Part shown: piece after piece, positions 8,114 through 18,722 of the stretch
How positions within the stretch are numbered: position 1 is the first letter of the stretch
Layout: each line of letters begins with the position of its first letter
DNA from: Parerythrobacter lacustris
GTDB lineage: Bacteria; Pseudomonadota; Alphaproteobacteria; Sphingomonadales; Sphingomonadaceae
Direction: 5' to 3'
Length of the DNA stretch: 64,000 nucleotides
Assembly (NCBI RefSeq): GCF_024626475.1
Contig: NZ_JANKHH010000001.1
Coordinates: forward strand, 392,280 to 456,279
Made by a program: the position numbers and the translations under genes
Notes under the pieces: model-generated
Databases searched by the model: none
The model's input: only the letters and a program-made list of their open reading frames with translations
What the model was told of the DNA's origin: nothing

Positions 8114-9223
8114 ATGAAGAGCCTGCTTGCCGCGCTGCCTATGCTCATGCTGGTGGGGTCGCTCATGACCGGTTCCGCCCATGCTCAGGAAGAAGAGGTC
8201 GAGGCACCGCTCTGGACCATCGCGATCCACGGCGGCGCGGGGGTCATCCTGCGCGAGGACATGACCCCCGAACGCGAGGCGGAATATCGCGCCGCGCTGC
8301 AATCCGCGCTCGACGCGGGCGCCGAAGTGCTCCGCAATGGCGGCACTGCGATGGAGGCGGTGCAGGCGGCGATCGTCCCGATGGAGGACGACCCCAAGTT
8401 CAACGCCGGGCGCGGCGCGGTCTACACCTGGGAGGGCCGCAACGAGCTCGACGCCGCGATCATGGACGGCCGCACCCGCGCGGCGGGTGCGATCACCGGG
8501 GTGACGCAGGTGAAGAATCCGATCCTGCTTGCCGATGCGGTGCTGAAGGACGGGCGGCATGTGTTCCTGAGCGGCGCGGGCGCGGAAGAGTTCGCGCGCG
8601 ACAAGGGGCTGGAGATCGTCGATCCCTCGTGGTTCGAAACCGAATGGCGCAAGCAATCGCTCGAACGGCTCAAGGCGGAGCAGCTTTCGGCACAGGACGT
8701 CGACCATAAATGGGGCACCGTCGGCGCGGTGGCGCTCGACAGCCAAGGCAACCTCGCGGCGGGCACCTCGACCGGCGGGCTGACCGGCAAGCGCTGGGGC
8801 CGGATCGGCGATGCCCCGGTGATCGGTGCGGGGACCTACGCCGACAACCGTAGCTGCGCTGTATCGGCGACGGGCGCGGGCGAGTATTTCATCCGCGTCG
8901 GCGTGGCGCACGAGATTTGCACCCAGCTGCGGATGAGCGCCTTGGAGATCGAAATCATTTACCCAGAACCAATCGGGTCGATGATCTCTTCCAATCCGCC
9001 GAAAGGCATCCTGCACCCCGACGCAGGCATGGTGCAAGCGGTGGCCGACGAGGTCTTGTCCGAGGTTGCCACTCTGGGTGGCGATGGCGGGGTCATTATC
9101 GTTACGCCGGGAGGCCACGCCATCTTCAGCTTCAACACGCCCGGCATGTATCGCGGGCGAGCCAACAGCGAGGGTCTCAACGAGGTCGCGATCTTTGGGG
9201 CCGAAGAACCAAGTGCCGAGTAG
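8114..9223 (+). CDS. Isoaspartyl peptidase / type 2 L-asparaginase (Ntn hydrolase), secreted
   Basis: A 369-residue secreted protein with a signal peptide about 1-24 (ending GSAHAQ). The family start IAIHGGAG, the FNAGRGAVYT segment and the autocleavage site WGTVGAVALD are present; Thr202 would become the nucleophile after self-processing. The GTSTGG substrate loop follows. It removes isoaspartyl dipeptides or asparagine amide. An AGGAG ribosome site supports this ATG. It ends 3 bases from the convergent beta-lactamase stop. Confidence 0.92.
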   Translation: MKSLLAALPMLMLVGSLMTGSAHAQEEEVEAPLWTIAIHGGAGVILREDMTPEREAEYRAALQSALDAGAEVLRNGGTAMEAVQAAIVPMEDDPKFNAGRGAVYTWEGRNELDAAIMDGRTRAAGAITGVTQVKNPILLADAVLKDGRHVFLSGAGAEEFARDKGLEIVDPSWFETEWRKQSLERLKAEQLSAQDVDHKWGTVGAVALDSQGNLAAGTSTGGLTGKRWGRIGDAPVIGAGTYADNRSCAVSATGAGEYFIRVGVAHEICTQLRMSALEIEIIYPEPIGSMISSNPPKGILHPDAGMVQAVADEVLSEVATLGGDGGVIIVTPGGHAIFSFNTPGMYRGRANSEGLNEVAIFGAEEPSAE

Positions 9224-9226
9224 GTG

Positions 9227-10132
9227 TCAGGCGCTGCCGGTGGTCACCAGCCGCGTGATCACCCGTCCGACCTCGGCCAGCACGCCGATCGCGGCGGGCT
9301 CGATCTTGAAGTGTTGCTGGCTGGCGCGCCAATAGGCGGCATAGGTCAGCGGCGCGCGATCCGGCGGCTCGACAAAGCCGATATCGACATAGACGCTGCG
9401 CATCCCCGGCGCGAGCGAAGTGCCGGTCTTGTCGCCCGCAATCCAGCCTTCGGGCAATCCCGCACGCACGCGGTCGAGGCCGGTCGCGGTGTCGATCATC
9501 CATTTGCGCAGCCTTGCGGAGGCGTCGACCGGCAGCACCGTGCCATATATCAGCTCGGCCACCGTCTTCGCCATCGCGTCGGGCGTGGTGGTATCGAACA
9601 CCTCGCCCACCGGCACAGCGTTGAGATCGGGCTCGTAACGGTCGAGCTGGCTCTTCTCGTCGTCTATCGAACGCCAGAACGCAGTCAGCGCCTGCGGTCC
9701 GCCGACCTGTTCGAGCAGCACGTTGGCGGCGGTGTTGTCGCTCAGCTTCTGGGTCGCTTCGGCGAGTTCGAGCAGCGTCGCGCCTTGCCCCACGCGTTCG
9801 GTAGTGAAAGGCGAATTGCCGAGCAGGGCGCTCTCCGGCCAGGCGACGACCTTCGCCACATCCAGCCTGCCCTCGCTGCCCAGCTTGAGCACCATCGCCG
9901 CGAGCGACAGCTTGAACGAGGACGCATGGGGGAAGCGCGCAAAGCCGTTGTGCGACACGAAGACGCCCGTGCCCGTGTCGTAGATCGCCGCGCCCAGCGT
10001 GCCGTTGGCCGCCGCTTCGATGATCCGCAGGCTCGACGACAGCCTTCCGCCGATCCCGGTGGCGGGCGGGACACAGGCACTCGCGCCCGCCGCCAGCCCT
10101 CCGGCGATCAGCGTGCGTCGGTCGAATTTCAC
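9227..10132 (-). CDS. Class A beta-lactamase with Tat and lipobox signal
   Basis: A 301-residue serine beta-lactamase. The motifs are complete: SSFK (Ser71 nucleophile, Lys74), SDN at 131-133, EPDLN with Glu167, and KTG at 235-237. The N-terminus has RRTLI followed by a hydrophobic stretch and a lipobox ending ASAC (Cys20), suggesting Tat export and lipidation. GTG is chosen as start because it overlaps the upstream GNAT stop (GTGA) and gives the signal peptide; an ATG at 10192 lies inside the GNAT gene. It is last in the MoxR operon, an unusual place for a beta-lactamase. Confidence 0.88.
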   Translation of the reverse strand: MKFDRRTLIAGGLAAGASACVPPATGIGGRLSSSLRIIEAAANGTLGAAIYDTGTGVFVSHNGFARFPHASSFKLSLAAMVLKLGSEGRLDVAKVVAWPESALLGNSPFTTERVGQGATLLELAEATQKLSDNTAANVLLEQVGGPQALTAFWRSIDDEKSQLDRYEPDLNAVPVGEVFDTTTPDAMAKTVAELIYGTVLPVDASARLRKWMIDTATGLDRVRAGLPEGWIAGDKTGTSLAPGMRSVYVDIGFVEPPDRAPLTYAAYWRASQQHFKIEPAAIGVLAEVGRVITRLVTTGSA

Positions 10133-10590
10133 AGCGCCTTCTCCATGCACAGGCTGAATTCGTCCGACACATAATTGCCGAACGGCGCGCATTCGGCAAA
10201 TCCGTGCTTCTCATACAATCGCTGCGCTGGCCGGAACGGCTCAGGCCGCCCGGTTTCGAGGCCGAGCCAGTTGTAGCCGCGCCGCTGTGCTTCTTCGTGC
10301 AGCGCGATCAGGATCGCCTCTCCCGCACCCTTGCCGCGATACTCCGGCGCGGCGCGCATCGACTTGAGTTCGCCGCGCTCCGCATCGAGGTGCTTGAGCG
10401 CGCCGACCGCCGCCAGTTCGTCGCCGTCCCATGCGGCGAAGAAGGTCACGTCGGGCTCGCGCAGCCGCTCGACCGGCATGGCGTGGACATTGCACGCGGG
10501 CGACCAGCGGTGCATTTCTTCCAGATGCAGGGCGAGCAGCGCCACCACCTTGTCGCCCGTAAGATCGTCGCGGCGAATGGCGTAGGTCAC
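10129..10590 (-). CDS. GNAT N-acetyltransferase, putative acetyltransferase
   Basis: A 153-residue GNAT protein. The acetyl-CoA loop is YRGKGAGEAILIAL (near 84), with LGLETG and LYEKHGF motifs after it; LETG is common in the YsnE/PhnO-like group. It is coupled by 4-base overlaps to the RDD gene before it and the beta-lactamase after it. The substrate is unknown. Confidence 0.85.
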   Translation of the reverse strand: MTYAIRRDDLTGDKVVALLALHLEEMHRWSPACNVHAMPVERLREPDVTFFAAWDGDELAAVGALKHLDAERGELKSMRAAPEYRGKGAGEAILIALHEEAQRRGYNWLGLETGRPEPFRPAQRLYEKHGFAECAPFGNYVSDEFSLCMEKAL

Positions 10591-11501
10591 GAGAACTTGT
10601 CCGCCTTGCGCTTGCCGAAGCGCATGCCGCCTTCGAGCCGTGCGCGCAGCTGGGCGTAGAAGGCTTCGAGAAACGCTCGTTCATCACCCGCCCCGGGGTT
10701 CCAGCCGATCTTGCGGCAGATGGCCTCGGCCACCGCCTGCTGCGCCTCTGGCCGGTTGTCGCGCAGTACGCGTTCGAGCGTCTGCAGCTCGTACTCGCCA
10801 TAGACCGACAATTCCTCGTCGCCGAACTTGTAGGCCGCGCCCGTCAGCGTGCTCGTCCCCTTGCTCGCCGCCCCGGCGGTCGAAAGTGCGGCGGCGAGCT
10901 TGCTGCGCGGCGCTTCGACCACCCAGGTTCCCGCAATGATGTCGCCCGCGCGCATCGCATCCTTGTTGAAGAAGGGGAACAGCATGAAGACAAGGAACCA
11001 CAACAGCGCTCCCCACCCGGCGAGCCCCGCCATGCCGAACGGCGCGACGATCAGCAGGATCAGCGGCATGAACAGCTCGATATCGCGCATCAGGTTCCGA
11101 GCGATCACCGCTTCGGGTGTAAGCCGCCCGCCGTCCCGGCTCGCGACGCGCAGGCCGAGCACGCGCTTGCCCGGTGTCGCCCCGCGCGGGCCAAGCTCGA
11201 AGGCCATGAAATAGCCGTTCCACGCGATGAACCAGAACAGGCTGATGACGATGATCATGAACTCTCCGGCGCCGGAGATTTCCTCGAAATTGCCCGTCAG
11301 CCCGACCCCTTCCGCGATGTAAAACAGCGCGATCATGATCGCGACGGTCGAGACGAGCAGGATTACATAATCGAGGATCAGCGCCCCGGCGCGTGAACCC
11401 CGCGCGCCGACGGTGAGCGGAAGGGCGATGCCCTCTGGCGTCACCATCTGGCGCTGGCGCCGCCCGCGGTGCGATCTGGGATCGTAGGCCAGGGTGCTCA
11501 T
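10587..11501 (-). CDS. RDD family membrane protein
   Basis: A 304-residue protein. The RDD domain covers about residues 28-190, with GSRAGALILDYVILLVS at its start and the TPGKRVLGLRV motif after the second membrane pair. A soluble C-terminal tail of about 110 residues follows. RDD proteins are commonly found beside SpoIIM-like and DUF58/MoxR genes, as here. The ATG at 11501 overlaps the preceding stop by 4 bases and replaces a much longer spurious upstream frame. Confidence 0.85.
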   Translation of the reverse strand: MSTLAYDPRSHRGRRQRQMVTPEGIALPLTVGARGSRAGALILDYVILLVSTVAIMIALFYIAEGVGLTGNFEEISGAGEFMIIVISLFWFIAWNGYFMAFELGPRGATPGKRVLGLRVASRDGGRLTPEAVIARNLMRDIELFMPLILLIVAPFGMAGLAGWGALLWFLVFMLFPFFNKDAMRAGDIIAGTWVVEAPRSKLAAALSTAGAASKGTSTLTGAAYKFGDEELSVYGEYELQTLERVLRDNRPEAQQAVAEAICRKIGWNPGAGDERAFLEAFYAQLRARLEGGMRFGKRKADKFS

Positions 11502-12574
11502 GCTGCCTCCGCTTCGCGATTGCGCCCGAAAGCGAAGAAATAGGTCAGCCAGAAGATCAGCATGAAGCCGCCAATCAGTCCGCGCGTCTCCGTACTCGCG
11601 AGCTGGCGCGGGAAGGCCTCGAGCACGGCGGCGAAGATCAGCATCAGCACCACGCCGACCATCACCTGCGCCCCGCGTTGACCCGCTTCCGATGCCGCCG
11701 ACAGGATGCTGCGCCGCCCGGGAAAGGCCATCTTGCGCCCGATATGGATGCCCGCCGCGCTCGACAGCATGATGGCGAAGAATTCGGTCGTCCCGTGTAC
11801 CGCCAGCCAGGCGGAGAATTCGGGCAGCAGGCCCTGGCTGTTGTAGAGCCACAGGAACGCGCCGAGCAGCGCCATGTTCTGCACCAGCAGCAGCAGCGAC
11901 GGGATCCCGAACGCGAATCCCAGCGCGAAGGCGAGGATGCAGACAGACGAATTGTTGGTGAACAGCTGCGCGGCGAAGGCCGACATGCCGCTTGCGCTCT
12001 CTTCGACCTTGAGCGTTTCCAGCAGCACTTCGCGGCTCGCTCCGGGCTGGCGGCTGTCCGCGAATTCCGCGGGGACCAGCGTGTAGAACCATTCCTGATC
12101 GCGTGCGACCACCAGCCATCCGACGATCGTCCCCGCGATCATCACCGCGAAAGCGATGCAGATGTCGAGCCAGATATCGCGCACCGACTGGCTGAGCTTG
12201 CCGCCGAGAAACTTGCCGAACCAGCGGTAGAAGCCGACGCGCGGTCCATAGACCTGGAACCATGCGCGCTGGACCAGCGATTCGAGATAGGCCAGCGTCG
12301 ATGCATCGAGCGAGGTTTCGCGCGCGACCGCAAGGCTCGACGCTGCCATGCGGTAGAGCGCCGGAAGGGCCAGCACATCGTCGTCCGACAGGCGGCGCAA
12401 GCGCCCCTTTTCCATCGCGCCGAGGATGGTTTCGAGCCGCTTCCATTCGCCTTCGCGCTCGAGCCGGAAGCGGTCCGAACGCAGCGCGGCGGTTTCGATC
12501 GCGCTGGTCGCCTCGACCCGGTTGACGATCGGACCCTTGGTGGCAGGCAGGATGGTTCCGGCTGCGGTGCTCAT
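11498..12574 (-). CDS. Stage II sporulation protein M-like membrane protein
   Basis: A 358-residue protein. It has a soluble N-terminal part (about 1-130), then five or so membrane segments with the SpoIIM/DUF95 signature region around NNSSVCILAFALGFAFGI and the HGTTEFFAIMLSSAAGIHIG segment. The organism does not look like a spore former; in non-sporulating bacteria this family sits in MoxR/DUF58 clusters with envelope roles. The start ATG overlaps the DUF58 stop by 4 bases. Confidence 0.88.
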   Translation of the reverse strand: MSTAAGTILPATKGPIVNRVEATSAIETAALRSDRFRLEREGEWKRLETILGAMEKGRLRRLSDDDVLALPALYRMAASSLAVARETSLDASTLAYLESLVQRAWFQVYGPRVGFYRWFGKFLGGKLSQSVRDIWLDICIAFAVMIAGTIVGWLVVARDQEWFYTLVPAEFADSRQPGASREVLLETLKVEESASGMSAFAAQLFTNNSSVCILAFALGFAFGIPSLLLLVQNMALLGAFLWLYNSQGLLPEFSAWLAVHGTTEFFAIMLSSAAGIHIGRKMAFPGRRSILSAASEAGQRGAQVMVGVVLMLIFAAVLEAFPRQLASTETRGLIGGFMLIFWLTYFFAFGRNREAEAA

Positions 12575-13905
12575 CCGATGGCCCCTGAACGTTTGATGTC
12601 GAGATAGGAATCGATCAGGCGATAGCCGATCTGGTCCCACGGTGCCTCGATGATATCGACACCCATGTGGCGCAGCCGTTCGAGCACCAGCGCGCGCTGG
12701 CGGGAGAGGGTATCGGCGGTCACAGCGACTGCAAGCTCGTCGAGCGAAGTTGGCTCGGTGTCGGCCAGTTCGGCCAACTCGACATCCTCGATGGTGACGA
12801 ACAGCACCAGATGCTTCTCGACCAGCCTTCCGACGCTCTCGATCATCAGTTCCGCGCCGGTCGGATCGGTGAAGTCGGTGAACAGCACCACCAGCGATCG
12901 GCGCTGGAGCTTGCCGGTCAGCGTCGCCAGCGCGAGGGTGAAATTGGGTTCCTCCGGATGATACTCCAGCTCCGCCGCCGCCGACTGCAGGCGGTGGAAC
13001 ATCCGCGTGTCGCCGACGAAGGGTGTCATGACTTCGGGCCGCTGGGCGAAACCAAACAGCGAAACGCGGTCGCCGCCTTTGAGCGCGACGTAGGATGCAG
13101 TGAGCGCCGCGCTGACCGCGCGGTCGATCCGTGGCAGCCCCTCGACCGGCTCGCACATCGCCTGTCCGCAATCGAACGCAAAGACGATCTGGTTGTTGCG
13201 CTCGCTCTCGTTCTCGCGGGCGTAGAGCTTGGTGTGGCGCGCGCTCGCCTTCCAGTCGATCCGGCGACGGTCCATCCCCGCCTCGTATTCGCTCAGCGCT
13301 TCGAACTGGGTGCCTTCGCCGCGGATGCGCCGCGCGATCAAACCGAATTGCGCGTCGCGCAAATAGTTCTGCAATTCGGGCGACCGGACCGGCGAGAGAT
13401 CGGGCCACACGCGCACCGTCCGGTCGAGATCGTGCCGCAACTGCCGCGCACCGAGCCCGAGCGGACCCGACCACTGGATCCACATCCGGCCGATCGTGGC
13501 GGGTCCACGCCTTACGGGAGTCAGTGTCGCCTCGCCCTGCCAGCTGGCAGTCTCCTTATCTCGGGCGAGACGGAACTCGCAGCGCCCGTCCGCACTGAGC
13601 CGGGGGTCAACTTCGAGCGCGACCATCGGGCGCGAAAACGCAGCGCGCCCGGCAAATTCACCGATCAGCACCAGTTCCATCGGCTCGCCCACTTCGGTGT
13701 CCGCCGGGGCATGGAACCGCCAGTCGGCCAGCCTCCCCGCCAGCACGCCGTCGAGCAGGATCAGCACCAGCAGCGCGACGCCCGCCGCCGGAACGATAAC
13801 CCATGCCCCCGGCGCAGCCGCAGCCACCACCACCGCGATCGGTGCAGCGATCGCAGCGAGCCAGGCCGCTCTTGTCGTCGGGAGAATGGGGAAATTGAAC
13901 CGCAT
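12571..13905 (-). CDS. DUF58 domain protein (VWA-like), MoxR partner
   Basis: A 444-residue protein with two N-terminal membrane segments (about 14-52). The DUF58 core carries YEAGMDRRRIDWKASAR near 210, a hallmark of the family. The VWA-like C-terminal half contains the metal-site-like segment FAFDCGQAM and LVVLFTDFTDP. These proteins work with MoxR AAA+ ATPases, probably in envelope or complex maturation. It starts 4 bases after the MoxR stop. Confidence 0.9.
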   Translation of the reverse strand: MRFNFPILPTTRAAWLAAIAAPIAVVVAAAAPGAWVIVPAAGVALLVLILLDGVLAGRLADWRFHAPADTEVGEPMELVLIGEFAGRAAFSRPMVALEVDPRLSADGRCEFRLARDKETASWQGEATLTPVRRGPATIGRMWIQWSGPLGLGARQLRHDLDRTVRVWPDLSPVRSPELQNYLRDAQFGLIARRIRGEGTQFEALSEYEAGMDRRRIDWKASARHTKLYARENESERNNQIVFAFDCGQAMCEPVEGLPRIDRAVSAALTASYVALKGGDRVSLFGFAQRPEVMTPFVGDTRMFHRLQSAAAELEYHPEEPNFTLALATLTGKLQRRSLVVLFTDFTDPTGAELMIESVGRLVEKHLVLFVTIEDVELAELADTEPTSLDELAVAVTADTLSRQRALVLERLRHMGVDIIEAPWDQIGYRLIDSYLDIKRSGAIG

Positions 13906-13909
13906 TGGC

Positions 13910-14868
<959 letters not shown>

Positions 14869-14872
<4 letters not shown>

Positions 14873-16191
14873 CGGGCAAGCTTCCTTTCGATTGACTTGA
14901 GCGCATCGGCGGCGCGAACGATTTCGGCCCGCGTGCGCGCGTTGCGCAGCGCAGCGAGGGTGCGGGTAAAGGGCGGTTCGTCGGGCAGTCGGCGGGCGAG
15001 CGCAGCGTCGATCGCCGCATCGTCCGGCTTGCGCAGCGCCAGCGCGCGCGCGATCCGTTCGCGCATCATGGAGGCATAAGGCCCGGACAGCAGATGCAGC
15101 CGCCGCGTGCGCTGGATGAAGCCCGCGCTGTTCCTGACCAGCTGCGCCTTGCCATAGGCTATCGCCCGACCTTCGGCGGCCGGTGGGCCAAAGCGCTTGA
15201 AGGCGCGCCATGCGACCACGATCATCGCGAGGATGAGGCACAGGGTCGCGGCGAGGAACGGCGGGGTGAAGGCGAGCGTCAGGAGGTTCTGCGTCCCGCC
15301 AAGCCCGTTGAGCGTCACGTCGAACACGATCGGCAGCTCGTCCCCGTCCATCGCCATGTCGACCAGCGCATGACCCAGCTCGGCGCGGGTGCGGTCGGCC
15401 ATACCGTAATTGTTGAGCAAATCGGGTTCGGCAACGATCACGACACCATACTGCTCTCCGCCGTAATTTTCGGGATCGGCGTCGGCATTATATCCTGCCG
15501 CTTCCTCGTAGGCCGGATAGTACCCGCCGTCGTCGAGATACCCGGCGAGCGGCTTGCCGCGCGCGCTGAACACCAGCCCGACGAGGTTGCCCTGCTCGAT
15601 CTCCTGCACCGCCATGCCGTCGGGCAGCCGTCCGCTTCGGTCCATCCCGCGCCAACTGGGCAGTCCCTCGGCGACCTCGACATTGAGTTCGACCGGCAGC
15701 GAGTATCCGAGGTTGCCGTTCGAATCCTTCTGCGCCTCGTCGAGATTTTCCGCCCAATCCGGAACCGAGGCTCCGACCAGTTCAACCCACCCCTCTTCGA
15801 CGTCTTGGCCGGCGAACATCGAAGCAGGCGCCTCGTTCCATTTGGGGAGCACGACGAGAGTGGGCCCGACATAGCGCCGGTCGGCGATGATCTTCGCGAC
15901 ATCCTCCGCCTCGGCAAACTTCGGCGGGGTGACGATCAGCAGATTGCGCTGGTCGAGCTTGTCGCGGCTGCGCGACACGTCGACGTCGTGTCCTTCTTCC
16001 TCGAGCAGCTTCACAATGCCGGCATAGCCCGTCAAGCCGCGACTGACCGCGTGGGCGCGCCCGTCGTTCTCGCTCCCGCCCGTCTGGCCGGTGCCGATGA
16101 AATAGAGCGTCAGAAAAAACGCCAGCGCCCCGAACAGCAGCAAGCCGAACACGACCCGGGGGTCAAAGGCATTGGAGCTTCGCTCGCTCAT
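14869..16191 (-). CDS. DUF4350 domain membrane protein
   Basis: A 440-residue protein with one N-terminal membrane segment (about 13-33), an extracytoplasmic DUF4350 domain (Ser/Tyr-rich [19 protein letters not shown] start; LLIVTPP and LVVLPKWNE strands), a second membrane segment near 327-347 and a basic cytoplasmic tail. DUF4350 regularly lies between DUF4129 and MoxR genes. Function unknown; envelope association is inferred from topology. Confidence 0.85.
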
Positions 16192-16883
16192 GTGGTCTGG
16201 CTCCCGCGCCCGGTCAGCTTCTGCAGCGCGAAGTCGGCATAGGCGGCGCGCGCGGCCTGCCAGTCTTCCAGCGCCAGCGGGCGCAGCGCGAAGAGGCAGC
16301 GCTCGACCCGCTCGGCGATCACTCCGAAGGCAGCGCGGGCGGCTTCGGGCAGGGCAGCCAGCGCCGCCAGTTCGCGCGCGGTGCTCGATGGTTCGACCCA
16401 TTCGGGCCGAGCAGCGGAAATCTGGCCGACGCTGCGCTTCAGGAGCAGGTGCGTCGCCTCGTCGTAGCGCCCTTCCTGCGCCAGGCGGTCGGCATCGTCG
16501 AGCAGAGCCAGCGCTTCCTCGCGCTCCGGCACCCAGTCCTCTTCCGGCTCGGCATCCCTCTTCACGCGGAACTCGAACACCGGTTCGAGCAGGCGGTAGA
16601 GCAGGTACAGAAGCATCGCCACGGCCGCCGCAATCATCACCCATTTGACGATCGGCCATGACGCACCGAACATCTGCCCGAGCGGTTCGAACAGATTTCC
16701 CAGCCAATCGAAGAAATTCTCCAGCCAGCCGGGTTCGCGCGGTTCGGGGGGGGGCTGCTGCTCGATCGGCGTACGTTCGACCGGGGCGAACTGGATCGAG
16801 CTGTCGCCATGCATCGCCTCCCAGCTGTCATCGCTGGTTGTTGTTACCGTTTCGGCTGCGCCCTGACCCGAACCCCTAGTCAC
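16188..16883 (-). CDS. DUF4129-like membrane protein, first gene of MoxR operon
   Basis: A 231-residue protein. It has a Pro-rich N-terminal region, one membrane segment (about 79-97) and a C-terminal DUF4129-type helical domain (ALLDDADRLAQEGRYDEATHLLL, STARELAAL). It is the first gene of a coupled run of eight minus-strand genes. A run of nine G (coding C9, Pro-Pro-Pro) lies in its first 50 codons; one base gained or lost there would truncate it. Function unknown. Confidence 0.82.
   Translation of the reverse strand: MTRGSGQGAAETVTTTSDDSWEAMHGDSSIQFAPVERTPIEQQPPPEPREPGWLENFFDWLGNLFEPLGQMFGASWPIVKWVMIAAAVAMLLYLLYRLLEPVFEFRVKRDAEPEEDWVPEREEALALLDDADRLAQEGRYDEATHLLLKRSVGQISAARPEWVEPSSTARELAALAALPEAARAAFGVIAERVERCLFALRPLALEDWQAARAAYADFALQKLTGRGSQTT
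16746..16754. repeat. Nine-base G homopolymer inside the DUF4129 gene
   Basis: Nine G in a row on the plus strand, read as three proline codons on the minus strand. It is the longest internal homopolymer noticed in the window. It may be a slippage site or a sequencing weak point. Confidence 0.9.
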
Positions 16884-16933
16884 AAAATGCTAGGTGACAG
16901 AGGGATATGACGGATTCAAGCGCCACGATCATG

Positions 16934-17842
16934 CTACCCACGTTCGCGGGTCAGGCGGTAGGTGCCGAGCAGGCGCAATGCCTTGCAGTGAAAGGCCAGT
17001 TCTTCGAGCGCGCGGTCGACCGCCGGATCCCCTGGCGCGCCTATGATATCGGCATAGAACATCGTCGCAGCAAAGCTCGCGCCCTGCTGGTAGCTTTCCA
17101 GCTTGGTCATGTTGACCCCGTTGGTCGCGAAGCCGCCCATCGCCTTGTAGAGCGCGGCCGGAATATTCTTCACCTCGAAGACGAAGGTGGTCATCAGCGG
17201 TCCCTCCCCCAGGGTCGCGGGGTCGAGCGGTTCCTGCGCCAGCACGACGAAGCGGGTCATATTGTCATGCGCATCCTCCACCCGGTCCTCGACTATGGTG
17301 AGACCATAGAGTTCAGCAGCGAGTTTCGGCGCGATTGCCGCCACTTTGGGATCGCCGCGCTCGGCGACAAAGGCGGCAGCCCCTGCCGTATCCGCATGGC
17401 TCAACGGGGTAATCCCGCGCTCGCGCAGGAAGACGCGCGACTGGCCGAGAGCTTGCGGATGGCTGTAGGCGGCCTCGAACGGGCCGAGCGTTCCATCGGG
17501 ATTCGGCAGCGCCATCAGCGCGTGGGTGATCGGCATGAAATGTTCGCCCACGATCGACAGGCCGCTTTCGGGCAGCAGGAAGTGGATATCGGCCACCCGC
17601 CCGTGCTGGCTGTTCTCGATCGGGATGATCGCGCAACCCGCGCGCTCGTCCCTGACCGCATCGAGCGCATCCTCGAAGCTGAAACAGGGCAAGGGCAGGT
17701 GGTCGGGGCAGGCTTCTCCCGCAGCACGGTGCGAGTTTGCCCCCGGCGAGCCCTGGAAGGCGACCGCGCGCGACGGATCCTTGGCGGCCTCGGCCTGCAT
17801 CCGCTCGACCATGGCAAGCGCGGGAGTGGGAAAGCTGTGCAT
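16934..17842 (-). CDS. pheA: Prephenate dehydratase, monofunctional
   Basis: A 302-residue enzyme converting prephenate to phenylpyruvate in phenylalanine synthesis. The catalytic domain (about 26-205) starts AFQGSPGANSHRAA and includes IPIENSQHGRVADIH and the DNMTRFVVLA segment containing the catalytic Thr-Arg-Phe. The C-terminal ACT domain (about 215-295) has NMTKLESYQ, the phenylalanine-binding ESRP-like site in a divergent form. No chorismate mutase domain is present, as usual in alphaproteobacteria. It starts about 150 bases from the divergent cytochrome gene. Confidence 0.93.
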   Translation of the reverse strand: MHSFPTPALAMVERMQAEAAKDPSRAVAFQGSPGANSHRAAGEACPDHLPLPCFSFEDALDAVRDERAGCAIIPIENSQHGRVADIHFLLPESGLSIVGEHFMPITHALMALPNPDGTLGPFEAAYSHPQALGQSRVFLRERGITPLSHADTAGAAAFVAERGDPKVAAIAPKLAAELYGLTIVEDRVEDAHDNMTRFVVLAQEPLDPATLGEGPLMTTFVFEVKNIPAALYKAMGGFATNGVNMTKLESYQQGASFAATMFYADIIGAPGDPAVDRALEELAFHCKALRLLGTYRLTRERG

Positions 17843-17993
17843 TGCGGGAATCGCCTAACCGCGCACCGCATTGCGGGCAATGGTGCAAATCGGACAATAT
17901 CCGCTGCAATCGCGGCTATTGCACAGCGCGCGCCCTGTCACTAAAGCGACGCCCGAACCATCACCTCCAGACAGTTTGCGGAAAATTCGACGC

Positions 17994-18659
17994 ATGGAAG
18001 ATCGTAGCAACACCATCGCCGGCTGGGTCCTCGGATCGGGTATCGTGGCGCTTGGCCTCGCCATTGTGAGCGGGATGTATTTCGATCCGCCCGAGTCGGA
18101 GCACGAGGGTGAGGAAAAGAAGTTCGGCTATGCCGTGGCCGTTGCGGAGGAAGAATCCGCCGCATCGGGCCCGCCGCTCGCCGAACTGCTCGCTACGGGC
18201 AGCGCCGAGGCTGGCAAGGCGGTGTTCGCCAAGTGCAGCACCTGCCACACGATCGAACAGGGCGGCGCAAACGGTACCGGGCCGAATCTTTGGGCGGTGA
18301 TGGGTGCGCCGATCGGCAAGCATGTTGCAGGATTCGCTTACAGCGCCGCGCTGTCCGGTCACGGCGGCGACTGGACTTGGGAGAACATGGACGCTTGGCT
18401 CGCCAGCCCGCGCAAGTTCGCCGACGGGACAAAGATGAGCTTCGCCGGCCTGTCGAAGCCGGAAGACCGCGCCAACCTGATGCTTTACATGGAAACCATG
18501 GGCGGTGCGCCGACCAAACCGGTGGTTGAAGCCAAGCCGGCCGAGGCGGAAGAAACGCCCGAAGGCACGACCGCTGACAGCGAGGCGACCGATACTCTGA
18601 CCGATGGTGAGGGTGCCGGCACCGCTCCGGCGGCCGCCCCCGCTGCACCCGCCGAATAA
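17994..18659 (+). CDS. Membrane-anchored cytochrome c (CycM/c552 type)
   Basis: A 221-residue c-type cytochrome with an uncleaved N-terminal anchor (about 9-28), one haem site CSTCH at 81-85, an N-terminal GKAVFAKC helix and a distal Met in GTKMSFAG. The C-terminal 45 residues are an Ala/Glu/Thr/Pro-rich tail. Such anchored cytochromes carry electrons to the terminal oxidase. A clear terminator follows. Confidence 0.9.
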   Translation: MEDRSNTIAGWVLGSGIVALGLAIVSGMYFDPPESEHEGEEKKFGYAVAVAEEESAASGPPLAELLATGSAEAGKAVFAKCSTCHTIEQGGANGTGPNLWAVMGAPIGKHVAGFAYSAALSGHGGDWTWENMDAWLASPRKFADGTKMSFAGLSKPEDRANLMLYMETMGGAPTKPVVEAKPAEAEETPEGTTADSEATDTLTDGEGAGTAPAAAPAAPAE

Positions 18660-18680
18660 GCGAACCACTACCGGAATACG

Positions 18681-18711
18681 AAAGCGCCGCTCCCGACCGG
18701 GGCGGCGCTTT
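18681..18711. terminator. Bidirectional terminator between cytochrome c and rlmE
   Basis: A perfect 10-base stem, AAAGCGCCGC at 18681-18690 with its complement at 18702-18711, around an 11-base loop. A/T ends on both sides let it serve both convergent genes. Confidence 0.8.
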
Positions 18712-18722
18712 GCGTTGCGCGG

